The position numbers and the translations under genes were made by a program. Below are positions 36,666-46,064 of a stretch of 64,000 nt of DNA, one piece after another. The stretch covers positions 1 through 64,000 of the forward strand of contig JAZPYE010000018.1 in NCBI GenBank assembly GCA_045544035.1, given 5' to 3'. The stretch comes from SIG587 sp045544035 (lineage in GTDB: Bacteria; Bacillota; Clostridia; Oscillospirales; Acutalibacteraceae). Below the pieces are notes generated by a model. The model ran no database searches, had not been told where the DNA came from, and saw nothing but the letters and a program-made list of their open reading frames with translations. The stretch's first letter is position 1, and the number at the start of each line of letters is the position of its first letter.

Positions 36666-37463
36666 ATGAATAATCAACCTATAAAAAACAATCGCGAGGC
36701 GGTACAAAAGCAGTATGCTACGGCTAGAGTAAATCTACTGCTTATGATTGTGCTCACCCTTGTTAATGTGGTGCTTTTTGTTGTTGGAACCGACACAATG
36801 TTGCTTTTTTCCGCAACGGTGCCGTATTACTCAGTAATTTTCGGTTTAATTGACCAAACGGGAATTTTGCTGCTTCCCGGAATAGCAATCGCGGTTTTGT
36901 CTTTGGGAGCATATTTCTTATGCTGGCTCTTAAGCAAGAAGAACCATGGCTGGATGATTTTAGCTCTGGCGCTTTTTATAATTGATACCGTTTGTTTGGT
37001 GGCGCTTTATATATGGGCCGAGGATTTTTCGGGAATTTTGGATTTTGTTATCCACGTCTGGGTGCTTTTTTACCTTTTCATCGGTGTTAGAACAGGCGCC
37101 CAGCTTAAGAGAATGGAGGAAAACACCGTTCTTACAGAGGATGGCGAGGCGGTTTTAAACGGTGATAGCGATTGCGCAGAAAACTCATCCTACATAAGAG
37201 CGGCCGATACATCCGTTAAAGAAAGGGTGCTTTTAGAGGCCGATGTTTTGGGACACAAGGTGTGCTACCGCAGGGTTAAAAAGGTAAATGAGCTGGTTAT
37301 AGACGGCTATGTTTACGATGAAATAGAAATGCTCCTTGAAACGGCACATTGCCTTACCGCTGAAATTGATGGTCACACTATTGAGGCCGGCTTTGACAAC
37401 GCATCAAAAAGCTATATTCTTTTAGATGGCCAAGAAGTGGCCAAAAAAATGAGATGGTTCTAA
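36666..37463 (+). CDS. Four-helix membrane protein with soluble C-terminal domain, unknown function
   Basis: 265 aa. Four hydrophobic helices (about residues 23-42, 57-85, 93-115 and 120-142) are followed by a soluble domain of about 100 residues rich in acidic and beta-strand-like segments. No motif identifies a reaction. AAGGGGGAG lies upstream of ATG 36666. It is a single-gene unit between a promoter and a terminator. Confidence 0.6.
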   Translation: MNNQPIKNNREAVQKQYATARVNLLLMIVLTLVNVVLFVVGTDTMLLFSATVPYYSVIFGLIDQTGILLLPGIAIAVLSLGAYFLCWLLSKKNHGWMILALALFIIDTVCLVALYIWAEDFSGILDFVIHVWVLFYLFIGVRTGAQLKRMEENTVLTEDGEAVLNGDSDCAENSSYIRAADTSVKERVLLEADVLGHKVCYRRVKKVNELVIDGYVYDEIEMLLETAHCLTAEIDGHTIEAGFDNASKSYILLDGQEVAKKMRWF

Positions 37464-37466
37464 AAA

Positions 37467-37501
37467 ACACCCGACAGTTTTCACTGTCGGGTGTTTTTTT
37501 G
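37467..37501. terminator. Intrinsic terminator
   Basis: ACACCCGACAGT, TTTC, ACTGTCGGGTGT, T7. It lies between convergent genes. Confidence 0.9.
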
Positions 37502-37516
37502 CCGAAGGTTGTTTTA

Positions 37517-37918
37517 TTAGTCGACACAGTCGGCGGCGCAGCTTACATAGCAAGCGGTGGAGGCAAAAACAAGGGTCAAAAAGGCAAGGAGAAGGCCTGT
37601 AACAACGGCACCTAAAATGCTGGTGGCGGCAAAGCCCACGGCGAGGAGTAAAACCGCTGTTAAAAGAACGCCGATGAGCCCAACGAGAATAGCGGTAAGG
37701 GCTCTGCGTTTACAAATTGTACAGCCTAGGCGGCCGAACAGGGCGCCTAAAAGCAGAACAAGGAAATAGGCCACGGCAATGCCTGCAGCAACGATGGTGA
37801 AAACGGGAGCTAAAGTAACGGTGCCTGTAACAGTGAGCAGGGCAGTCACAACGCCCACAATAACGCTGAGTATAGCCGCAACGCTTGTGCAACTGATTTT
37901 GCAAGAACAATTGGTCAT
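37517..37918 (-). CDS. Small cysteine-containing membrane protein, unknown function
   Basis: 133 aa from ATG 37918, which sits behind GGAGGTG; in-frame codons further upstream have no ribosome-binding site. About four hydrophobic helices with cysteine pairs at both ends (NCSCKISC at the N-terminus, CYVSCAADC at the C-terminus) and LGCTICKRR in the middle loop. The distribution suggests disulphide or metal links near the membrane surface. Not recognised. Confidence 0.55.
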   Translation of the reverse strand: MTNCSCKISCTSVAAILSVIVGVVTALLTVTGTVTLAPVFTIVAAGIAVAYFLVLLLGALFGRLGCTICKRRALTAILVGLIGVLLTAVLLLAVGFAATSILGAVVTGLLLAFLTLVFASTACYVSCAADCVD

Positions 37919-38087
37919 AAAATTCACCTCCTGTCCAATTTCAGTATATGAAAAAAGGGGGGCGGAGGTGATTTTTTTGGATTTTCGGGTGGGCTTCAAT
38001 TTTAACTGTGAAAAATTTAAAAAAACTATGGAAAATAAGAAAAGATTATGTTATACTGTTGACATAAACCAAAAGGAGTTTGAATTT

Positions 38088-39110
38088 ATGAGTATTAAAA
38101 TTATTGGTAAAGACCTTCCTAACATGCCTTGGGAGGATAGAAAAGGTCCTTCTGACGGACTTCCCGTTTGGAGATATTCCGCAAATCCCATTATCAACTG
38201 GAACCCAACCCCCTCAACTGCCAGAATTTTCAACAGCGCAGTGCTCCCCTATAAGGATGGCTTCGTTGGCGTTTTCCGTGCCGACTCAAAACACATTAAC
38301 CCAAGCCTTCATGTTGGCTACAGTAAGGATGCCATTCACTGGGAGTTTGAGGACACCCCCATTTCCTGGGTGGATGAAGAGGGCAACCCCTATAACTGCG
38401 AAATCCATTCCTATGACCCCCGCCTTATTGAATTAGAGGGAAAATATTACATAATTTGGTGTGTTGATTTTGCAGGCTGTCCCACAATCGGACTTGGCTA
38501 CACCGAGGATTTCAAGAAATTTGTTCGCCTTGAAAATCCATTTATCCCCTTTAACAGAAACGGCGTGTTGTTCCCGAGAAAGGTTAACGATAAGTACCTT
38601 ATGCTCTCTCGCCCTAGTGATAGCGGCCACACACCTTTCGGTGATATTTTCTTAACCGAAAGTCCCGACCTTAAGTATTGGGGCAAGCATCGCCTTGTTA
38701 TGAAATCAGGCCTTAACTGGTGGCAGGAAACCAAAATCGGCGCAGGCCCTGCACCTATTGAAACCGACAAGGGCTGGCTTATGTTCTACCACGGCGTTAT
38801 CACCAACTGCAACGGCTATGTTTATAGCTTTGGCGCCGCCCTCCTTGATAAGGACGAGCCCTCAAAGGTGCTCCTTAGAACCGAGGATTATATCTTAACT
38901 CCCCAGGAGAGCTATGAAACCAACGGCTTCGTGCCCAACGTTTGCTTCCCCTGCGCAACCCTTTGCGATGCCAAAACAGGCCGAATTGCAATTTACTACG
39001 GCGCCGCCGATACCTACACCGCTATTGCCTTTACAACCATTGATGAGCTTTATGAATTTATGCTCACCCACAATAAATTAGGCAAGGGCGACAGCGAAGC
39101 AGTAAAATAA
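38088..39110 (+). CDS. GH130 family glycoside phosphorylase (beta-mannoside phosphorylase type)
   Basis: 340 aa five-bladed propeller enzyme. VWRYSANPIINWNP near the start, NSAVLPYKDGFVGVFRADS, YDPRLIELEGKYYIIWC and GAGPAPIETDKGWLMFYHG are GH130 signatures. Members phosphorolyse beta-mannosides to mannose 1-phosphate, and ruminococci use them for mannan breakdown. Whether the substrate is mannosyl-glucose, mannobiose or longer cannot be told here. ATG 38088 follows AAAGGAG. It is a single-gene unit ended by the 39121 terminator. Confidence 0.9.
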   Translation: MSIKIIGKDLPNMPWEDRKGPSDGLPVWRYSANPIINWNPTPSTARIFNSAVLPYKDGFVGVFRADSKHINPSLHVGYSKDAIHWEFEDTPISWVDEEGNPYNCEIHSYDPRLIELEGKYYIIWCVDFAGCPTIGLGYTEDFKKFVRLENPFIPFNRNGVLFPRKVNDKYLMLSRPSDSGHTPFGDIFLTESPDLKYWGKHRLVMKSGLNWWQETKIGAGPAPIETDKGWLMFYHGVITNCNGYVYSFGAALLDKDEPSKVLLRTEDYILTPQESYETNGFVPNVCFPCATLCDAKTGRIAIYYGAADTYTAIAFTTIDELYEFMLTHNKLGKGDSEAVK

Positions 39111-39120
39111 AAAACAATAA

Positions 39121-39150
39121 AAAGACCACCCCGCAGGGTGGTCTTTTTTT
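39121..39150. terminator. Intrinsic terminator
   Basis: AAAGACCACCC, CGCA, GGGTGGTCTTT, T-run. It lies between GH130 and the convergent maf gene. Confidence 0.9.
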
Positions 39151-39151
39151 A

Positions 39152-39718
39152 TTAAATCTCAATGCCCAGTTCTTTTACCATTTCATAAAACAAATGGGCG
39201 GGGAAGCCTACAACATTAAAGTAGCAGCCGTTAATGCCCTTAATAAAGCGGGAGGCAGTCCCCTGAATTCCGTAACCCCCGGCCTTGTCAAAGGGGTCGC
39301 CTGAGGCGATATAGCTTTCCATTTCGCTCTTTTGGAGTTTATCAAAAAACACCTGGGTTTTTTCACATTTTGAAAGGATTTTATCCCCTAAAATAAGGGT
39401 TAGCCCGCTTATAACGGTGTGCTCGGTATCCGATAAAAGGGTTAGCATTTCCTCAGCCTGCTTTTTTGTTTTGGGCTTGCCGAGAATTTTATTGCCCTTT
39501 ACAACAATGGTATCGCAGCCGATAATAAGGGCCGATTTATCGCCTAGCTTTTTTGCCACGCTTTTAGCTTTTATAAGGGAGAGCACCATAGCGATTTTAT
39601 CTGCCTCGGTTTCGGCGGTTTTCTCCTCTTCATTTGAGGTTATAATTTCAAAGGTAACCCCTAAATTTTCTAAAATTTCTTTTCTGCGGGGGCTTTTTGA
39701 TGCTAAAATAATGCGCAT
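39152..39718 (-). CDS. maf: Maf-like nucleoside triphosphate pyrophosphatase
   Basis: 188 aa. ASKSPRRKEILENLG is the Maf signature at the N-terminus; IGCDTIVV and the GDPFDKAGGYGIQG motif complete the site. It removes non-canonical or modified nucleotides such as dTTP/UTP analogues. Length is normal. Single gene, convergent with GH130. Confidence 0.92.
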   Translation of the reverse strand: MRIILASKSPRRKEILENLGVTFEIITSNEEEKTAETEADKIAMVLSLIKAKSVAKKLGDKSALIIGCDTIVVKGNKILGKPKTKKQAEEMLTLLSDTEHTVISGLTLILGDKILSKCEKTQVFFDKLQKSEMESYIASGDPFDKAGGYGIQGTASRFIKGINGCYFNVVGFPAHLFYEMVKELGIEI

Positions 39719-39780
39719 AAAACATTTTCTCCTGATTTTTTTATTATTTTAACACAAACCCCTTAAAAAATAAACAACTA

Positions 39781-39809
39781 TTGATATTTTCACGTATGTT
39801 AAGTATAAT
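39781..39809 (+). promoter_or_regulatory. Promoter of the murD operon
   Basis: TTGATA (39781-39786), 17 bp, TATAAT (39804-39809), 50 bp before the murD start. Confidence 0.7.
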
Positions 39810-39859
39810 AAATATAATATAATTGGAAAATTATGACCTTTATTAGGAGGCGTTTTTTA

Positions 39860-41242
39860 ATGGATTGCAAACAGTTTTTTGCAAAGCTTAAGGACAAAAA
39901 AATCGCAATGTGCGGCATAGGTGTTAGCAACACCCCCCTTATTTTAAATTTTCTCGAAAAGGGTGCCCGCGTTTTTGCCTGCGATAGGAGAACAAGGGAG
40001 CAGATTGGCCCTATGGCAGAAACCCTTGAAAAGGCGGGCGCTGAGCTTCGCCTAGGGGAAACCTATCTTGATGATTTAGAGGTTGATATTATTTTTCGTA
40101 CCCCCGGCATGAGCTTTAATCTGCCCGAGCTTGAGGCGGCAAGAAAGCGCGGCATTGCGGTAACAAGCGAAATGGAGGTCTTTTTCGACCTTTGTCCCGC
40201 AACCATTTTCGCCATAACCGGCTCCGATGGCAAGACCACCACAACAACCCTCATTGCAAAAATGCTTGAGGCACAGGGCAAAAGGGTATATATGGGCGGT
40301 AATATTGGAAACCCCCTGCTTCCCGAAATTGAAAATATTACTGCTGATGATTTTGTTGTTGTTGAGCTTTCCTCCTTCCAGCTTATTTCAATGAGGAAAA
40401 GCCCCGATGTTGCCGTTGTAACAAACGTTGCCCCGAACCACCTTGATGTTCACAAGGATATGGATGAATATGTTGAGGCAAAGCGCAACATTTTAATGCA
40501 CCAAAACGCATTTTCCAGAACTGTTTTAAACTATGACAACGAAATCACTTTAGGCTTTAAGGCCAATGTTCGCGGTCAGTCTTTGGGCTTTAGTATGGAG
40601 CGCCCCATTAAAAACGGAGCCTGGCTTGATGAAAACGGTATGCTTCACATGGCCTACCGTGGCATTGATGCCCCTGTTATGAGTAAGAATGACATCACTA
40701 TTTTAGGCGACCACAATGTTGCAAACTATCTATCGGCAATTTCTGCCGTTTGGGGTTATGTAAGCATTTCTAACATTCGCCAGGTTGCTAAGGAATTCAC
40801 AGGTGTTGAGCACCGTATTGAGTTTGTAAGAGAGATTGACGGTGTTAAATACTATAACGATTCTATTGCATCTTCCCCTACAAGAACCATTGCAGGCCTT
40901 AAGGCATTTGATGGCAATGTTATTCTTATTGCAGGTGGCTATGATAAAAAAATTCCCTTTGAGCCAATGGCACCCTATGTTATTGATAAGGTAAAGCTAC
41001 TGCTCCTTTCGGGCCCCACTGCAGAAAAAATTGAAACAGCAATTAAAACAAACGAAAATTATAAGGGCAGCCCCGAAATAGTAAGGGTTCAAAATATTGA
41101 TGAGGCTGTAATGGTAGCAAGGCAAAGGGCTAGTGCTGGGGATGTTGTAACCCTTTCTCCTGCCTGCGCCTCCTTTGATGCCTTCCCCAACTTCACCGCC
41201 AGGGGAAATCACTTTAAAAGGCTGGTAGAAAACCTTGAATAA
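39860..41242 (+). CDS. murD: UDP-N-acetylmuramoyl-L-alanine--D-glutamate ligase
   Basis: 460 aa. Adds D-glutamate to the peptidoglycan precursor in the cytoplasm. ITGSDGKTTTTTLIAKML is the ATP-binding loop, GGNIGNPLL and VELSSFQL are MurD signatures, NHLDVHKDMDEYVEAK and HRIEFV follow, and the C-terminal domain has AGGYDKKIPFEPM and LSPACASFDAFPNFTARG. ATG 39860 follows TTAGGAGG. The first gene of a tightly packed rightward operon whose next gene overlaps its stop. Confidence 0.95.
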   Translation: MDCKQFFAKLKDKKIAMCGIGVSNTPLILNFLEKGARVFACDRRTREQIGPMAETLEKAGAELRLGETYLDDLEVDIIFRTPGMSFNLPELEAARKRGIAVTSEMEVFFDLCPATIFAITGSDGKTTTTTLIAKMLEAQGKRVYMGGNIGNPLLPEIENITADDFVVVELSSFQLISMRKSPDVAVVTNVAPNHLDVHKDMDEYVEAKRNILMHQNAFSRTVLNYDNEITLGFKANVRGQSLGFSMERPIKNGAWLDENGMLHMAYRGIDAPVMSKNDITILGDHNVANYLSAISAVWGYVSISNIRQVAKEFTGVEHRIEFVREIDGVKYYNDSIASSPTRTIAGLKAFDGNVILIAGGYDKKIPFEPMAPYVIDKVKLLLLSGPTAEKIETAIKTNENYKGSPEIVRVQNIDEAVMVARQRASAGDVVTLSPACASFDAFPNFTARGNHFKRLVENLE

Positions 41243-42251
41243 AATTTATTCTCTTATAAAAAATCTCTGCGATAAAAGCGCTGTCGGCACTATAAGTGAG
41301 GCGGCAGATTTTGCCAAAAGCCAAATCCCCCAAAATGCCGAAATAAAGGAGTTGGCAGGGCTTTCCTTTGCGGCAACCTTTAAGGGGGAAACTGATTATA
41401 CCCTTATGCTGGAAGCCCACATTGATGAAATTGCAATGATTGTAACAAATGTGACCGATGATGGCTTTGTGCAGGTTAATGCCGCAGGCGGCATTGACCC
41501 CCGCATTTTGCCCGCCGCAAGGGTTAAAATTTGGGGCAAGGAGCCTGTTTTCGGCACATTTTGCAGCACACCACCCCACCTTTCAAAGGGGGAAGATGAG
41601 TGCGCTGATATTTCCGATATGTACATTGACACACTGCTGGGCAGTAGGGCAAAAGAGGTTATAAACGCCGGGGACTATGTTACCTTTGCCAGTGACACCA
41701 CCCTTCTTGCAAACGACCGAGTTGCCGCAAAGTCCCTTGATGACCGCGCCGCCTGCGCTATTCTTCTCTGCCTTGCCGAGCGGATTCGGGATAAAAAACT
41801 GCCTGTAAATGTCACCCTGCTTTTTGCCGATGGCGAGGAGTTGGGTATGCGCGGCTCTAAAACCGCAACCTTTGCGCTAGACCCAAACGAAGCAATAGCC
41901 ATTGATGTAAGCTTTGCCTCGGCTCCCGATGTTTCAAAGGAGAAATACGGCCAGCTTTCAAAGGGCGCACTTATAGGCGTTTCGCCCATTTTAAATAAAC
42001 AAATAACCGATAAGTTAATCTGCCTTGCAAAGGAAAATGAGCTGCCCTACCAAATTGAGGTTATGGGTGGTACCACAGGCACCGATTCCGATGCCATAAC
42101 GCTGACTAAAAGCGGCATTCCCTGCGGGCTTGTTTCAATCCCGCAGCGCAATATGCACACACCCTGCGAGGTTATTGATTTAAAGGATATTAAATCCATT
42201 TGCGACCTTTTGGAAAAATATATTTTATCGGGAGGTGCCTTAAATGCTTAA
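41235..42251 (+). CDS. M42-family metallopeptidase (first paralogue)
   Basis: 338 aa. M42 aminopeptidase layout: EAHIDEIAM (first metal His/Asp), SLDDRAACAILL, ADGEELGMRGS (catalytic Glu pair), IAIDVSFA and NMHTPCEVIDL (last metal His). It trims peptides in the cytoplasm. The only plausible start is TTG 41235, inside the end of murD with an 8-bp overlap, which suggests coupled translation. An M42 paralogue overlaps its 3' end. Confidence 0.85.
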   Translation: MNKIYSLIKNLCDKSAVGTISEAADFAKSQIPQNAEIKELAGLSFAATFKGETDYTLMLEAHIDEIAMIVTNVTDDGFVQVNAAGGIDPRILPAARVKIWGKEPVFGTFCSTPPHLSKGEDECADISDMYIDTLLGSRAKEVINAGDYVTFASDTTLLANDRVAAKSLDDRAACAILLCLAERIRDKKLPVNVTLLFADGEELGMRGSKTATFALDPNEAIAIDVSFASAPDVSKEKYGQLSKGALIGVSPILNKQITDKLICLAKENELPYQIEVMGGTTGTDSDAITLTKSGIPCGLVSIPQRNMHTPCEVIDLKDIKSICDLLEKYILSGGALNA

Positions 42252-43257
42252 AACACTAAAGGACCTCTGCGGGCTTTACGGACCTTCGGGAAATGAGAAT
42301 GCGGTCAGGGAATATATAATTAGCGAAATCAAGGATTTTTGCACATATCGTGTTGATAATTTAGGCAATCTTATTGCCGAGAAAAAGGGTAAAAAGACCC
42401 CTAACAAAAAAATTATGGTGGATGCTCATATGGATGAGGTCGGCTTTATTATAACAAACATTGATGCCGATGGCTTTTTGCGTTTTGACACCATCGGCGG
42501 CATTGAGCCTGCCGTTATGGTAGCCCGCCGCGTTACCCTGCTAAACGGCGCTCACGGCGTTGTTGGCACAAAACCTGTGCATTTAACCGATAAATCCGCC
42601 GCCAAAAAATTCCCTAAAACCGATGACCTTTACATTGACATTGGCGCCACCTCAAGGGACGATGCCCTTAAAATGGTGAGCCTGGGTGAAGTTGGCGTTT
42701 TTGATGCCGATTTTGTAAAAAATGGGGACAACCTTCTCGCCCGCGCTATTGATGATAGGGCAGGCTGTGCCGTTTTAATTGACCTTATTAAAAGCGAGAC
42801 GGAATATGATTTTACCGCCGTTTTCTCGGTGCAGGAGGAGGTAGGCCTTAGAGGAGTCCGCGTTGCTACCTATTCGGTTGACCCTCATTTTGCCATTGTG
42901 CTTGAAGCCACCACCGCCGCCGACATTCCCTCAGCTGGGGAGGGCAAAAAGGTTTGCTTTGTGGGCTGTGGCCCCGCAGTTTCCTTTATGGACCGTTCCA
43001 CCGTTTATGATAGAAAACTTTATGATTTTGCTCTTAATAAATCGGGTGTTCTCTGTCAGCCCAAAGCCTTGGTTGCAGGGGGCAACAATTCGGGTGCAGT
43101 TCATTTAAGTAAAGAAGGGGTCAGAACTATTGCTGTATCGGTGCCCTGCAGATACCTTCACACCCCTTCGTGTGTAAGCTCCTTTGAGGATATAAAGGGC
43201 GCTCGTGCTTTGGCCGAGGCGCTAATTAGAGAAATGGGCGCAAACAGCGATTTATGA
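42244..43257 (+). CDS. M42-family metallopeptidase (second paralogue)
   Basis: 337 aa. VDAHMDEVGFI, AIDDRAGCAVLI, SVQEEVGLRGVR, VLEATTAADIP and RYLHTPSCVSS give the complete set of M42 metal and catalytic residues. It is diverged from the preceding paralogue, with which it overlaps by 8 bp; two subunits may assemble into mixed TET-like complexes, which is an inference. GGGAGGTG lies upstream of ATG 42244. Confidence 0.9.
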   Translation: MLKTLKDLCGLYGPSGNENAVREYIISEIKDFCTYRVDNLGNLIAEKKGKKTPNKKIMVDAHMDEVGFIITNIDADGFLRFDTIGGIEPAVMVARRVTLLNGAHGVVGTKPVHLTDKSAAKKFPKTDDLYIDIGATSRDDALKMVSLGEVGVFDADFVKNGDNLLARAIDDRAGCAVLIDLIKSETEYDFTAVFSVQEEVGLRGVRVATYSVDPHFAIVLEATTAADIPSAGEGKKVCFVGCGPAVSFMDRSTVYDRKLYDFALNKSGVLCQPKALVAGGNNSGAVHLSKEGVRTIAVSVPCRYLHTPSCVSSFEDIKGARALAEALIREMGANSDL

Positions 43258-43937
43258 TAAAACTTATAGATAAACTGCCCGAAATAAATGAAGAAAGTGT
43301 TGCTCTCACTCGAATTGAGTGCACCTTTTGCGCCTATGGAAACTACCCTAAAATTGCCCTTTTTTGGCAGCAGGAAAAGGAAAGCGGCGAAATAACAGCC
43401 CTTTTCTCTCTTCTGGACGGAAATTTAACCCTTTTTGCACAAGGGGTAAATGAGGAGCTTCGCCTTTTTATAAAGGCCCTTTCTCCAGCCACCGTTTTTA
43501 CAGAGGCTGAAACCGCCGAAAAATTGGGTGTTAAGGGGCAACAAATAAATGTGGTGCGATTTCGTTGTAACGGCGCTTTTAAGCCGCTAAATAGCGCTGA
43601 TTTAAAAAGGATTTTCGCCCTTTTTAAAAAGGATTTCAATATTAACGGCGATGAATTTATTGCCGACCTTTCCCACCGCCTTCGCCACGGCGCCGCCTTT
43701 TGCGTTTTAAAGGAAAAGGGTGCGGCGGTGGTTCAAACGGCAGGAAAAAATGCCCTAATAACAGGCATTTGTGTAGAAAGCGAAAGCCGAAAGGCGGGGC
43801 TTGGCAGTGAAATTTTAGGGGATATAAAAAATAGCTTTAGCGGAACCCTTTATGCCTGCTGTAAGGACAGCGTTTTGCCCTTTTACCTTAAAAATTCTTT
43901 TGAAAAAACAAACACCGCTATTATAGGAAGGATATAA
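43254..43937 (+). CDS. GNAT-like acetyltransferase
   Basis: 227 aa. Only the C-terminal part is recognisable: ITGICVESESRKAGLGSEIL resembles the acetyl-CoA-binding loop of GNAT enzymes (R/Q-x-x-G-x-G/A). The N-terminal 100 residues are unassigned. It overlaps the preceding M42 gene by 4 bp (ATGA) and ends 3 bp before the PF06838 gene, so it belongs to the same operon. Substrate unknown. Confidence 0.7.
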   Translation: MIKLIDKLPEINEESVALTRIECTFCAYGNYPKIALFWQQEKESGEITALFSLLDGNLTLFAQGVNEELRLFIKALSPATVFTEAETAEKLGVKGQQINVVRFRCNGAFKPLNSADLKRIFALFKKDFNINGDEFIADLSHRLRHGAAFCVLKEKGAAVVQTAGKNALITGICVESESRKAGLGSEILGDIKNSFSGTLYACCKDSVLPFYLKNSFEKTNTAIIGRI

Positions 43938-43940
43938 AAA

Positions 43941-45209
43941 ATGGCGTTTTTTAACATTGATGAAAAACTTTTGGAAATTGACAAAAAAGCTCTCGAAAAA
44001 AGCCAAAAGGTGTTTGGCAGAATTGATGAAATTACCGAATATAACCAGCAAAAGGTGCTGGCGGCGTTTATAAAGAATAGGGTAAGTGAGGCCCATCTCG
44101 GCACCGCCACAGGCTATGGCTACGGTGACATTGGCCGCGATAATTTAGACCGTGTTTTAGCCGATGCTCTAGGCGCTGAGGATGCCCTCATTCGCCATTC
44201 CTTTGCTTCCGGCACCCACACCTTAACTGTGGCGCTTTTCGGGCTTCTAAGACCGAATGATAAAATGCTTTGTGTGACAGGTAGACCCTACGACACCCTT
44301 ATCGGCGTTTTGGGCATTGATAAAAAAAGCGATGGCTCCCTTGCTGATTTCGGCGTTTGTTATGATGAGGTTGCCTTAAAAAATGATGGCACCGTGGACC
44401 TTGAGGGCATAAAAACAAAGCTTAAAAATGATAAGTATAAAATGATTTATATTCAGCGTTCTCGTGGATATAGCCTTAGACCCAGTTTAAAAATTGCCGA
44501 TATTAAGGGAATTTGCGATACGGTAAGAAGCGTTGATAAGGACTGCTACATAATGGTGGATAACTGCTATGGTGAGTTCACCGAAAAAAAGGAACCCACG
44601 CAGGTTGGCGCCGATATTATCGCAGGCTCGCTAATTAAAAATGCAGGCGGCGGCATAGCCCCCTCGGGCGGCTATATTGCAGGCAGGGCAGATTTAATTG
44701 AAAAATGTGCCTATCGTATGACCTGCCCAGGTGTGGGCCGTGAGGTTGGCGCCTCTCTAGGCCACAACCGTGAGCTTTATATGGGCCTTTTCTCCGCCCC
44801 TCACGTAACAGGGGAGGCAATGAAAACCGCCGTTTACACAGCCGCCCTTTTTGAGGAGCTTGGCTTTAAGGTTACCCCCACTTCTGATGAGGAGCGTGGA
44901 GATATAATCCAAACCGTTGTTTTAGGCTCTGCCGAGGGCCTTGTGGCATTTTGCAAGGGAATGCAAAGCGGCGCGCCGGTTGATTCCTTTGTTTCCCCCG
45001 AGCCTTGGGAAATGCCGGGCTACGATGACCCCGTTATTATGGCGGCGGGCGCCTTTACAAACGGCGCTTCGGTTGAGCTTTCGGCCGATGGACCCCTGCG
45101 TGAACCCTTTGCCGCTTGGATGCAGGGCGGAATCAACTTCCACAGCGCAAAAATGGGAGTTTTATTGGCCGCAAACAGTATGCTAAAAAGCGGCGCTCTT
45201 AAAATATAG
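43941..45209 (+). CDS. PLP-dependent Met gamma-lyase family / aluminium-resistance-like protein (PF06838)
   Basis: 422 aa. GTATGYGYGDIGRD, the HSFASGTHTL and GLLRPNDKML stretches, YIQRSRGYSLRPS, VDNCYGEF and the lysine in GSLIKNAGGGIAP (PLP-binding position) are characteristic of this fold-type I family. Often annotated methionine gamma-lyase or aluminium resistance protein, but the true reaction in Firmicutes is unclear. Last gene of the murD operon, followed by a terminator. Confidence 0.88.
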   Translation: MAFFNIDEKLLEIDKKALEKSQKVFGRIDEITEYNQQKVLAAFIKNRVSEAHLGTATGYGYGDIGRDNLDRVLADALGAEDALIRHSFASGTHTLTVALFGLLRPNDKMLCVTGRPYDTLIGVLGIDKKSDGSLADFGVCYDEVALKNDGTVDLEGIKTKLKNDKYKMIYIQRSRGYSLRPSLKIADIKGICDTVRSVDKDCYIMVDNCYGEFTEKKEPTQVGADIIAGSLIKNAGGGIAPSGGYIAGRADLIEKCAYRMTCPGVGREVGASLGHNRELYMGLFSAPHVTGEAMKTAVYTAALFEELGFKVTPTSDEERGDIIQTVVLGSAEGLVAFCKGMQSGAPVDSFVSPEPWEMPGYDDPVIMAAGAFTNGASVELSADGPLREPFAAWMQGGINFHSAKMGVLLAANSMLKSGALKI

Positions 45210-45222
45210 CAGTACATCGACT

Positions 45223-45254
45223 AAACAACCTCGTAAAACGAGGTTGTTTTTTAT
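45223..45254 (+). terminator. Terminator of the murD operon
   Basis: AAACAACCTCGT, AAA, ACGAGGTTGTTT, T-run. Confidence 0.88.
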
Positions 45255-45285
45255 ATTTCCCAAAAACCTGACAATACTAATTTCG

Positions 45286-45648
45286 GTGATTATTACGAAA
45301 AAGAAAGGTTTTATTTCATTTTTATTCGGCGCCTTAATCGGCGCCGTTAACGGACTTTTAGGGGCGGGTGGCGGAATGCTCACGGTGCCCATTTTAAAGA
45401 AAATGGGGCTGCCCCAAAAGGATGCACACAAAAATGCGGTGGCGGTAATACTGCCTATAACCGCTATTTCCGCCACGCTTTATCTGCTTAGCGGCAGGGT
45501 AAGGCTTTTGGATGCTGTCCCCTTTATCCCTTTAGGCCTTGTAGGCGCCGCTTTAGGCACCTTTATTATTAAGAAAATATCTCCCTCGCTTTTAAAGAAA
45601 ATTTTTGCCCTTTTTATGATTTGGGCGGGAGTGAGGGCGTTTTTCTAA
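45286..45648 (+). CDS. TauE/SafE-type membrane protein, half-size (first)
   Basis: About 120 aa from GTG 45286; the exact start is uncertain because the open frame runs back into the terminator and no good ribosome-binding site is visible. Four hydrophobic helices; LFGALIGAVNGLLGAGGGMLTVPIL is the TauE/SafE repeat motif. Full members have two such repeats in about 250 aa. Here the second half is a separate gene whose ATG overlaps this stop (TAATG), so the two halves probably assemble to export sulfonate, sulfite or similar anions. Confidence 0.75.
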   Translation: MIITKKKGFISFLFGALIGAVNGLLGAGGGMLTVPILKKMGLPQKDAHKNAVAVILPITAISATLYLLSGRVRLLDAVPFIPLGLVGAALGTFIIKKISPSLLKKIFALFMIWAGVRAFF

Positions 45649-46043
45649 TGTGGATTTTAAGCAGTATTGCAGGCTTTTTTTCAGGGCTTATCGGCAGTAT
45701 GGGATTAGGCGGGGGAGCGGTGCTTCTAATTTACCTTACCGTTTTTCAGCACACCCCACAGTTTAAGGCGCAGGGAATAAACCTCATTTTCTTTGTGCCC
45801 ATTGCGGTGCTTGCCGTTATAATCTATTCCTTTAAAAAGGAAATCAAATGGAAAACGGTGCTGCCCATTGTTTTAGGCGGGGTATTGGGCAGCTTTGGCG
45901 GGCTGTACCTTTCAAAGCTAATTGGGGAAGAATGGGTGTCTAAAATTTTTGCGGTTTTGCTTATTGTTTTAGGTGTTCGGGAGTTTTTTGCAAAGAGCCC
46001 CTTGAAAAAGGAAGCAAAAGGTGGTATAGTTAAAAAAGAATAA
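45648..46043 (+). CDS. TauE/SafE-type membrane protein, half-size (second)
   Basis: 131 aa, four helices. SIAGFFSGLIGSMGLGGGAVLLIYL is the same glycine-rich repeat as in the preceding gene, and VLPIVLGGVLGSFGGLYLSKLIG follows. Its start overlaps the preceding stop by one base, so synthesis in equal amounts is likely. The lexA start lies only 21 bp after its stop. Confidence 0.8.
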   Translation: MWILSSIAGFFSGLIGSMGLGGGAVLLIYLTVFQHTPQFKAQGINLIFFVPIAVLAVIIYSFKKEIKWKTVLPIVLGGVLGSFGGLYLSKLIGEEWVSKIFAVLLIVLGVREFFAKSPLKKEAKGGIVKKE

Positions 46044-46064
46044 ATGTTCGGAGGAGTTTGTCTG

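Noticed and set aside
45244..45285. Longer N-terminus for the first TauE half
   Set aside because: It would begin inside the terminator stem of the preceding operon and has no ribosome-binding site.
46000..46064. SOS box upstream of lexA
   Set aside because: No convincing GAAC-N4-GTTC or similar dyad was seen in the short gap.
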